Shown piece by piece: positions 8,886 to 16,700 of a stretch of DNA of 64,000 nucleotides. Origin of the DNA: Rhodoplanes azumiensis (GTDB lineage: Bacteria > Pseudomonadota > Alphaproteobacteria > Rhizobiales > Xanthobacteraceae); assembly GCF_042682915.1 (NCBI RefSeq), contig NZ_JBHUIW010000015.1, positions 1 through 64,000 of the forward strand. Reading direction: 5' to 3'. The stretch's first letter is position 1; each line of letters begins with the position of its first letter. The notes beneath the pieces are model-generated. The model saw nothing but the letters and a program-made list of their open reading frames with translations. It did not search any database and had not been told where the DNA came from. Made by a program: the position numbers and the translations under genes.

Positions 8886-9896
8886 TCAATCCTTCTCCAG
8901 CATCTCGGCGACCGTGACGCGGCGGCCTTCGCGGGCCGAGACGGTGCCGGCCCGCACCACGGCGAGCGATCGGTAACCGTGGACACCGTCGGTCTCCGGC
9001 TTTCCACCGCTGCGCACGATCGCGGCGAACTCCTCCAGCTCGTCGCGGATCGCGTCGTTCTTCTCGAACGGGATCGCCTCGACCTTGTCGGAGTGGCGCT
9101 TCTGCAAGCGCAAGCCCCCGTGCAGGTCGTAATAGGCGGTCGCCTCCTTGCCGTAGATGTTCATCAGATAGTACTCGCCGGCCGAGGCATAGCAGGCGTT
9201 GACCGTGGAGAGCGCGCCGTTCTCGTGCTCGAGGATCATCGAGGCGACGTCCGGATTGTCGCCGGGCAGAACGAGCTGGCTCGCGCGCCCCGACACCGCG
9301 ACGACCGGCCCCATCAGGTAGCTCAGCACGTCGATGTAGTGGATGCCGATCTGCAGCATCACGCCACCCGGCATGCCTTCGGCGGTGTGGCGCCAGTGAT
9401 GCGCATCGAACTTGCCCAGCCGGTCGCGGCTGATGTTCGATTCGGCGTTGACGAGCCTGCCGAACACGCCGGCGTCGATCTGCTGCTTGATCCAGCGGAA
9501 CTGGTTTTCGCGCCGGCGCTGGTAGCCGAGCTGCAGGATGATTCCGTGTTTCTTCGCCACTTCGGCGATGGCGCGGCCGGTCGCGACGTTGTTGGCGATC
9601 GGCTTGTCGAGGAAGACGTGCTTGCCGGCGGCGGCGGCCTGCGCGGTCGTCTCCAGATGCACGTTGTTGGGCGTCGTGTTGACGATGCCCTCGATCGACG
9701 GATCGGCCAGCATCTCCTCGTAGCTCGCCACCGCCTTGCAGCCGTACTTCTTGGCGAAGGCGTCGCGCTTGTCGGCCGTGCGGGTGTAGCAGCTCACGAT
9801 CTCGATCTTGCCGGAGCGCGCGATGGCATCGGCCAGCACGTCGGACCACCAGCCCATGCCGATGCAGCCGACGCGTACGGGTGAGGTGTTGCTCAT
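8886..9896 (-). CDS. Gfo/Idh/MocA family oxidoreductase
   Basis: A 336-residue NAD(P)-dependent oxidoreductase with the N-terminal Rossmann fold motif RVGCIGMGWWSD (about residues 7-18) and the family signature in the form FLDKPIAN (about 94-101), where the lysine of the usual EKP triad is kept and Glu is replaced by Asp. The C-terminal half has the GFO/IDH/MocA alpha-beta sheet segment GGVMLQIGIHYIDVL containing the expected catalytic His. Substrates of the family are sugars, inositols, or other polyols. It lies upstream of the GlcG-like gene's 3' end on the same strand (171-bp gap with a palindromic repeat), facing the alcohol dehydrogenase. Confidence 0.9.
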   Translation of the reverse strand: MSNTSPVRVGCIGMGWWSDVLADAIARSGKIEIVSCYTRTADKRDAFAKKYGCKAVASYEEMLADPSIEGIVNTTPNNVHLETTAQAAAAGKHVFLDKPIANNVATGRAIAEVAKKHGIILQLGYQRRRENQFRWIKQQIDAGVFGRLVNAESNISRDRLGKFDAHHWRHTAEGMPGGVMLQIGIHYIDVLSYLMGPVVAVSGRASQLVLPGDNPDVASMILEHENGALSTVNACYASAGEYYLMNIYGKEATAYYDLHGGLRLQKRHSDKVEAIPFEKNDAIRDELEEFAAIVRSGGKPETDGVHGYRSLAVVRAGTVSAREGRRVTVAEMLEKD

Positions 9897-9946
9897 GGGG
9901 AATGACCCGATAGTTGTAGTTGACGCAGAGCGCGATGCTCTCGACC

Positions 9947-9977
9947 GTCATGCGCGGGCTCGACCCGCGCATCCATC
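9947..9977. repeat. Dispersed palindrome, copy 1
   Basis: ATGCGCGGG (9950-9958), loop CTCGA, then CCCGCGCAT (9964-9972) with conserved flanks CGTC and CCATC. The reverse complement of the same unit, including flanks, is at 25942-25973. It lies between two minus-strand genes. Confidence 0.75.
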
Positions 9978-10067
9978 GGCGACAACGCGCATGTCGCGAG
10001 GTGGATGGATGGCCGAGGCGAGCCCGGCCAAGACGAGGCTGGTGGGCGGCGCGACCTCGGATGTGAC

Positions 10068-10544
10068 TCACTTCCCGTCGATCGACACCGACGCGCCGAT
10101 CGAGCGCACCGCCTCCTCGGCGATCTGCGCGTCCATGTCCCAGCTGCCGCCCGAGACGCCGACGCCGCCGACGCATTCGCCGTCGACGATGATCGGGCAG
10201 CCGCCCTCCATGGCGGTCCAGTTCTCCGGGCCGGCGGCGAGCGCGAGGCCGAGCGCGTGGGCGACGTCGAGCGGCTGCGCGACGGCGCCCTTGGACGTCG
10301 TCGGGCGCTTGTTGGAGGCGCAGCACCGCGCCTTGGTGGTCGAGGAATGCACCAGATGGAAGCGCGCCGTGTCCATGCGCTCCAGCAGCAGCAGATTGCC
10401 GCCGCCGTCGACGATCGCCACGGCCACCTGGATGCCGGCCGCGCGGGCCTTCTCCAGGGCGGTCTCCAGGATTTTTCGGGCGCCCGCATTGGTCAGGCGC
10501 TTCGCGCTCGCGGTGTAGCTCGCGGTGTGGCTCGCGGGGTTCAT
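10068..10544 (-). CDS. GlcG/HbpS family protein (DUF336)
   Basis: A 158-residue protein of the GlcG/HbpS (DUF336) family, a small alpha/beta fold found beside glycolate, diol and sugar catabolic enzymes and, in HbpS, involved in haem binding. Family signatures are the segment VAVAIVDGGGNLLLLERMD (about residues 38-56) and the C-terminal glycine stretch GGCPIIVDGECVGGVGVSGG. I prefer ATG 10544; an in-frame ATG at 10580 would add 12 residues but has no ribosome site. Its exact biochemical activity is unsettled in the literature, and it probably accompanies the neighbouring oxidoreductases. Note that the glcDEF operon in this window is 46 kb away. Confidence 0.8.
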   Translation of the reverse strand: MNPASHTASYTASAKRLTNAGARKILETALEKARAAGIQVAVAIVDGGGNLLLLERMDTARFHLVHSSTTKARCCASNKRPTTSKGAVAQPLDVAHALGLALAAGPENWTAMEGGCPIIVDGECVGGVGVSGGSWDMDAQIAEEAVRSIGASVSIDGK

Positions 10545-10658
10545 GGGGTCTCGTTCGGAAGGCTCGTTGCGGGAGGTCATTGTCGGGGCGCCCGCTCGGC
10601 GGCGCAAGGCCGCGGGGCGGCATCGCTCCCGCGCGCGCATGGCTCATCGCACTTCGAA

Positions 10659-10671
10659 TGCAAACGATGCA
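10659..10671. promoter_or_regulatory. Candidate operator, TGCAAACGATGCA dyad
   Basis: TGCA-N5-TGCA lies 115 bp upstream of the GlcG-like gene. It is nearly identical in form to the site at 3490-3502. The gap 10545-10902 otherwise contains a 16-bp tandem repeat and the terminator of the upstream operon. Confidence 0.3.
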
Positions 10672-10691
10672 GGGCTCGCACTTGTCATATA

Positions 10692-10733
10692 GAGCGGACG
10701 CCGCACGGAGCGGACGCCATACGGAGCGGCCAC
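10692..10733. repeat. Short tandem repeat, 16-bp unit, about 2.6 copies
   Basis: Copies start at 10692, 10708 and 10724 (GAGCGGACGCCGCACG, then GAGCGGACGCCATACG, then a partial copy). It is in the promoter-side gap of the GlcG-like gene. No function can be assigned. Confidence 0.7.
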
Positions 10734-10790
10734 CCCGCGGCACGCCGTCGCGCCCGCGGGCCTCGCCGGGCCCGGGCGGCCGTCGGAACG

Positions 10791-10820
10791 AAAAAGGGAG
10801 CGGGGCTCGCCCCCGCTCCC
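10791..10820 (-). terminator. Intrinsic terminator of the PFOR operon
   Basis: Read on the minus strand, a perfect 10-bp stem (10820-10811 pairing with 10805-10796, core GGGAGCGGGG) with a 5-base loop is followed at once by five T residues (10795-10791). It lies 83 bp past the stop of the NfnAB-like gene, which reads toward it. This is the clearest factor-independent terminator in the window. Confidence 0.88.
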
Positions 10821-10902
10821 TGGTCTCGTCCGCCGCCCGCAGGTCGGCCGCTTGCTGCGTCGCAATACGGGTCGCGTCCGCGCGCTCCGCGCCGCGGCTC
10901 GC

Positions 10903-13731
10903 TCAGGCGAGGCCGTGCGCCACCTTGCTGGCCTGCTCCTGCGCCTTGAAGGTGTTGAACCGGGGCAGGAACTTGTCCCAGTCGATGAGATGGGCATCGA
11001 GCTCCGGCCCGTCGATACAGGCGTGCTTGCGGACCATCTTGCCGTCCACCGTGATCGGCACCATGCAGGCGCCGCACATGCCGGTGGCATCGACCATGAT
11101 CGAGTTGAGGCTCGCCACCGTCTTGACCCCGTAGGGCTTGGTGAGATCGGAGACCACCCGCATCATGATCGGCGGGCCGATGGTGATCACCTCGGCGATC
11201 TTGCGGCCCTTCGACGTCTTGTCGTTCTTCAGCATCTCCTCGAGCGGCGTCGTGACGAAGCCCTTGATGCCGTAGGTGCCGTCGTTGGTCGCGTAGATCA
11301 GGTCGAGCTGGTCGCCGTACTTGGCCTTCAGCTTGCCCATCCGCTCGTCGTCGCCGGTCCAGAACAGGAACTCCTTGGAGCGGAAGCCGGCGATCAGGGT
11401 GACGTGGTTGCCCATCTCCAGATGCGCGCGGGCGATCGGGTAGACGGGCGGCAGGCCGACACCGCCGGCCGTGAACACCACGGTCTGGTCGGGACCGTAA
11501 TGATGCAGCTCGCTGGGGCGACCGAGCGGGCCGGCGATGCCGGCGAAGGCGTCGCCGATCGTCATCTGGTTCATCAGGAGCGTCGAGGTGCCCATGCCCT
11601 GGATCACCAGGTCGATGGTGCCGGCCTCGGCGTCCCAGTCGGCGAGCGTCAGCGGGATCAGCTCGCCGTCGTCCCAGCCGAGCACCCGGACGAACTGGCC
11701 GGCCCTGGCCGATTGCGCCACCATCGGGGCGCGCACCTTGAACTCGACGATGCCGCCGGCGAGCGGGATCTTCTCGACGATGGTCTGCTTCACCTGGCCG
11801 AGTTCGGTGTAGCGCGCGGCCTTCGCCACCCGCTCCTTGATCTCGGCCGGCGTGAACGGAATCTCGCCGACGATCTCGCGCGCCGCCGCCTGGCCGTCGC
11901 CGGCCGCCCGGATGGCCGTGGAGCCGCCGCGGGCCGCGTCGCCGCCCGAGTAGACGTCCTTGATCGAAGTGCGCTGAGTGCCCTCGCCGACCTCGATGGT
12001 GCCCCATTTCGAGGTCTTCAGGTCGGGCTCGGCGTCCTTCATGATCGGGTTCGCCGTGTTGCCGAGCGCCATGATCACGAGATCGACCGGCACCCGCTCG
12101 GTCTCGCCGGTGGCGACCGGCGCGCGGCGGCCCGACTTGTCGGGCGGGCCGAGCTCGTTGACGGCGAGCACGGCGTGGCTGACGAAGTGGGTCTTCTCGT
12201 CGCCGATGAACTCGATCGGGGCGCGCAGCACCTTCAGTTCGATGCCTTCCTCGAGGGCGTGGTGCAGCTCCTCGACGCGGGCCGGCATCTCCGACTTGGT
12301 GCGGCGATAGACGATCGTCACGTTGGCCCCGAGCCGGCGGGCCGTGCGGGCCGCGTCCATGGCGGTGTTGCCGCCGCCGATGACGAAGACCTCCTTGCCC
12401 TTGGTCTCGGGCAGCGGCGTCTCGTACTTCTCGTCCAGCGCCCGCATCAGGTTGACGCGGGTGAGGAACTCGTTGGCCGACATGACGCCGAGATAGTGCT
12501 CGCCCGGCACGTTCATGAAGGTCGGCAGGCCGGCGCCGGTGCCGACGAAGATCTTCCAGAAGCCCGCGTCTTTCAGGTCGTCGAGCGTCGCGGTCTTGCC
12601 GACCACGAAGTTCTTCACGAAGCGGCCGCCGAGCAGGTTGATCTTCTCGACGACGTCGTCGATCAACGTGTTGGGCAGGCGGAACTCCGGGATGCCGTAG
12701 CGCAGCACGCCGCCGAGATCGTGGAACGCCTCGAACACCGTGACCGGGAAGCCCTCGGCCGCCAGCAGATAGGCGTTGATCAGGCCGGACGGGCCGGAGC
12801 CGACCACCGCGATCGGCGGCTTCTCGGCCCGCGCCCACGGGCTCGTCACGCCGGCGAAACGCTCGGCCGGCTTGGGGCCGACCAGCTTCTCGCGCTCGGG
12901 CAGGAACCACTCGAGCTGGCCGATCTCGATCGGCCGGCGCGTCTGCTTGCAGACGCCCTGGCACTGCAGCTCCTGCGGACACACGCGGCCCGTCACGTTG
13001 GGCAGCGGGTTGCAGCTCTCGATCAGCTCCAGGGCCTGGCGGAACTTGCCGTTGCCGAGCAGCTCCAGCATCTCGGGGATGTGGATCTTGACCGGGCAGC
13101 CGCCCTTCGGCTCCTTCTTGCCGTGGATGACGACGCCGAGCTCGCAAGGCTTGTCGGTGCACTGCTTGTCGCGCAGCACCTCGAGCCACACGAACATCTC
13201 GACCTCGCGCTCGGTGTAGCCGAGCGCCATGTAGCCGAGATAGCCGGTGTTGACGAGCGCGAAGTCGCCGACGCGCTCCTCCGGCGGACGGATGTAGGGC
13301 GGGATGAAGGAGTCGAACGGCCACTTGACCGACAGGCCCTTGAACATCGGGTACTTGTCGGACAGGTGATCGTCGAGCGCCTTGACGAACTTGCGCTTGA
13401 AGCGCATCGGCATCGACCAGATGAAGCGCTGCAGGAGCACGCTCATCTCGTCGTTACGCAGGAGCAGGTTCCAGAACGTCCGCGTGAAGGCGGGGCTCAG
13501 CTCCTCCTGCTGGAACTCCCAGGCGATCGCCTGCACGCCGTCGGACACGAAGGTGCCGCGCAGCGACTTGGGATCGCCGAGGAGACGCTTCTTGAGAAGC
13601 TCGAGCTGCTTCTGGAACAGCTCGACGGCTTCGGAGGATTCGAGCTCCTCCAGCTGATTGCGCGTCTGCTCCAGCGCCTGCGTGGTCCGGGCGTAGCGCA
13701 GCAGCTGCTCCTGGGGATTGGCGGTGCTCAT
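10903..13731 (-). CDS. Fused GltD/NfnB-like and NfnA/SudB-like FAD/NAD-binding oxidoreductase
   Basis: A 942-residue flavoprotein. Residues 1-about 200 form an N-terminal region that I do not recognise, beginning with a coiled-coil-like helix. Next is a GltD/NfnB/SudA-type module: cysteine cluster with GRVCPQELQCQGVC (about 253-266), FAD site VVGSGPSGL (about 308) and NAD(P) site VIGGGNTAMD (about 447). From about 610 follows an NfnA/SudB (ferredoxin-NADP reductase-like) module ending in the [2Fe-2S] motif DATGMCGACMVP plus a later Cys (about 878-900). NfnAB enzymes couple NADH, NADPH and ferredoxin; fusing both subunits and placing them ATGA-overlapping behind PFOR suggests a ferredoxin:NAD(P) reductase that takes PFOR electrons. 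The start ATG 13731 overlaps the PFOR stop by four bases. Confidence 0.85.
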   Translation of the reverse strand: MSTANPQEQLLRYARTTQALEQTRNQLEELESSEAVELFQKQLELLKKRLLGDPKSLRGTFVSDGVQAIAWEFQQEELSPAFTRTFWNLLLRNDEMSVLLQRFIWSMPMRFKRKFVKALDDHLSDKYPMFKGLSVKWPFDSFIPPYIRPPEERVGDFALVNTGYLGYMALGYTEREVEMFVWLEVLRDKQCTDKPCELGVVIHGKKEPKGGCPVKIHIPEMLELLGNGKFRQALELIESCNPLPNVTGRVCPQELQCQGVCKQTRRPIEIGQLEWFLPEREKLVGPKPAERFAGVTSPWARAEKPPIAVVGSGPSGLINAYLLAAEGFPVTVFEAFHDLGGVLRYGIPEFRLPNTLIDDVVEKINLLGGRFVKNFVVGKTATLDDLKDAGFWKIFVGTGAGLPTFMNVPGEHYLGVMSANEFLTRVNLMRALDEKYETPLPETKGKEVFVIGGGNTAMDAARTARRLGANVTIVYRRTKSEMPARVEELHHALEEGIELKVLRAPIEFIGDEKTHFVSHAVLAVNELGPPDKSGRRAPVATGETERVPVDLVIMALGNTANPIMKDAEPDLKTSKWGTIEVGEGTQRTSIKDVYSGGDAARGGSTAIRAAGDGQAAAREIVGEIPFTPAEIKERVAKAARYTELGQVKQTIVEKIPLAGGIVEFKVRAPMVAQSARAGQFVRVLGWDDGELIPLTLADWDAEAGTIDLVIQGMGTSTLLMNQMTIGDAFAGIAGPLGRPSELHHYGPDQTVVFTAGGVGLPPVYPIARAHLEMGNHVTLIAGFRSKEFLFWTGDDERMGKLKAKYGDQLDLIYATNDGTYGIKGFVTTPLEEMLKNDKTSKGRKIAEVITIGPPIMMRVVSDLTKPYGVKTVASLNSIMVDATGMCGACMVPITVDGKMVRKHACIDGPELDAHLIDWDKFLPRFNTFKAQEQASKVAHGLA

Positions 13732-16700
13732 CGCACGATCTCCGCGTCGCAGCCGGCCGCCGCCTTGGCGAGCCGAGCCTTGAGGTCCGGCGTGACCGTC
13801 ACGGTCTCGAGCGCGCCCGGGATGGTGTGGGCGACCTCCTTCGGCACGCCGTCCACCATGATCCTGATCCGCTCGAACAGCTCGGGAACCTGCTGGTAGC
13901 AGGTCTTGCAGTTGGTGCAGGCGGCGACGTCCTCGTCGCGGATGTGCGGCAGGGCCGAGCCGTTGGTCTTGGCGGTGGCCGCCGGAGCGGCCGCGGCCGC
14001 GCCGGGTGCCATGCCGAATGGCGCCAGCGCACCGGCCAGCGCCGCGGGCGACGGAGCGTTCGAGGCGGCGGCGAGCTCGCTCATCGCGCGGGCGATGGTG
14101 TCGAGGGTCGACTCCTGCGTCTGCACGGCCTGCTCGTAGCGCGACTTCAGCGCCTCGAGCTCGACCCGATGGTCGGCGTCCAGCCGCTCGATCGGCCGGC
14201 CGGCGAGGTACTGCAGGGTCCGCCAGTAGCGCCGCCGCTCCTCGACGAGGTGCACGATGGTGTTGGAGACCTCGAGCTTCACCAGCCGCTTGTCGGCGTC
14301 GGTCGACCACACGAACGGCACTTTGCCGGCGCGCGCCGCCGGATCGAGCGCGACGTAGTCCTCGACCGGGATCGCGTCGGCCTCGTTCTTCAGCGGACGG
14401 AACTGTTTCTTGAAGCGGGTCTCCTCCTGGGCGAAGTAGGCGGGCGTCAGCACCACGTCCTTCAGCTTGGTGACGCCGTCCTCGACGTATTCGATCGTGG
14501 TCGTCGTCCAGTCCTTGTCGATGTCGGGGTTGCCGTCGAGCGAGAACCAGCCCTTGCGGCTGCGGTCGGCGCCCGGATCGTGCACGAACACCGGGTTCAT
14601 GCGGCTCTCGACGGCGAGGCGGGCGCGGCGGCTGGCCGCCGCGTCGGCGATGCCGTGCTCGGCCTGGCACGGCGTGTAGACGTCGAGCACGGCCGGCGAC
14701 GAGGTGTGGTTGAGGTAGCGCGTCACGTTCTGCAGGAAGTGCTGCTGGAGCGCCGTCGAGGTCTGCACCACGAAGACGTTCGGATGGAACGCGGCGATCA
14801 GGCCGAGCTCCTTGCGGTCCTCCTGCTTGCCGGCATGCGCCGAGCCGAAGCGCGACAGATCCGAGTCCTGGCCCGTCAGGCTCGCGGTCGAAGCCTGGCC
14901 GCCCGTGTTGGAGTAGACGCCGGTGTTGAGCACCACGACCTTCACGGGCGTGTTGGTGGCCAGCAGCCGCGACAGCGCGCCGAAGCCGATGTCGTAGGTG
15001 GCGCCGTCACCGCCCATGCTGATCACGGTCGGCATGAGCGCCAGCTCCTCCGGCGTGAACTGCGGCCACCCGAAGGTGCGGAAGAACTTGTCGTGCATGC
15101 CCGGATCGTAGGCGTCGTCGAGCTCGAGCTTGGCGATCCGCATCGCCTTCACGTCGTCGACGGCCGAAGCCGTGAGACCTTCGAACAGGCCCTTGGCGAC
15201 CGCCGGCGTGTCCTGGAACAGGCTGTTCACCCACGGGTCGTTGTAGGGGTTGAACGGGAAGGTCGAAGCGTAGACGCTCGAGCAGCCGGTCGCGTTGGCG
15301 ATCACGGCGGACGCCGGACCGTTGCCGGTCGGGCCGCTCTCCAGCAGGTACTGGCGCTTCTCCAGCGTCGCGATCACGCCGGCGATGCGCTCGCGCCGCA
15401 CCTTGTCGTCCTGCACGGACGGAAGCTTCGCCTTGAGCTTGTCGATCACGCTCTCCAGCTCGCGCAGATGATCCTTGCGGCGCTTGGTCTGGATCGCGTT
15501 GTTGGTCGAGGTGACGAGGCGGATCGCCGTCACCTCGCCGCAGCCGCGGCAGGCGCCGTGACCGCCCGTGGTGGCGTAGTAGTTGGCGCGGTCGAGCATC
15601 AGCCGCTTGGTGTCGCCGTCGGCCGTCAGCGCCTGGTCGGTGAAGCGGGCCGGCGTGTTCGGCGTCTGGCTGAGGAACTCGAAGCGGGCCTGCAGGCTGT
15701 CGAGGAGCGCGGCGTCCTGCTCGCGCGCCTTGAGGGCGCCCGGGCCGCAGACGTCGATGCACTCGAGGCAGCCCGAGCACTTCCACGGATCGATCGCCAC
15801 CGAGTAGAGGCCGCCCGTGCCGGGCTTCTCCTTCTCCATGGAGTCGAAGAACGGCCGCGTGCGCGCCACCGGGAACTCGGCCAGCACCTCGGCGAGCTTG
15901 CCGAGATTGCGCTTGAGCGTCGGATTGTCGATGTCGAGCGCGGCGACGGCCGCCGCGACCACGTCGCCGAACGCCTTCGCGTCCTTGCTGCTCCGATAGG
16001 CCTCGCGCACCGCGTCGGCGAGCGCATGGACGCGATCGCGCACCGCCTCGCGCTGTGCCTCGACGAGATCGAGGTGCTTGAGGCCGGTGAGCAGCAGGTC
16101 GTGGATGTCGTGCACCGTGTTGGGGATCGCGGCGTCCGGGCAGACCAGCGTGCATTCCATGCAGCCCGTGCACAGCGCCGGCTCGAACTCCGGCACGTCG
16201 CGACGGAACAGGCCCTTGTCCTTCCAGGCGGCCGAGCCGGCCGGCATGAACATGCCGGTGCCGGGCAGCACCGGCGCCTCGGCGATGGTGCCGTCGCGGA
16301 ACGGCGCGGCGACCATCTCCTCGTAATAGGCGCGGTCGAAGATGCCCTCGGCCGGCGCGGCGCCGGCCGCCTTGCACATCGCCGCCGAGATGGCGACCGT
16401 GCGCAGCTGCTGCACGCCCGCCTCGGTCTCGGCCTCGACGAATTCCGGACGGGTGTAGTCGAGCGCCTGCGTGGCCTCGAGGCCCTCCTTGATCACCGCC
16501 ATGTTGCCGTCGACGACGGCGGCGCCCTTGGAGCCGAACTTCTTGGCGAGCTGCTGCTGCACCTTCTTGAGGATCACGTCCATCGACGCGTCGGCGACGA
16601 TGCGGTCGACATGGCCGCACACCGCGCCGATGAAGGCGATGCCCATCATGCGGGTCTCGAGCTCGGGCGTCGGCGCGTGACGCTTGGCGACCGCGAAGCC

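Noticed and set aside
7549..10743. 1,064-codon open frame on the minus strand
   Set aside because: It is antisense or out of frame to the MDR, Gfo/Idh and GlcG genes, which have clear families; its translation is Arg/Gly/Ala rich with no domains, as expected from high G+C third-position bias.
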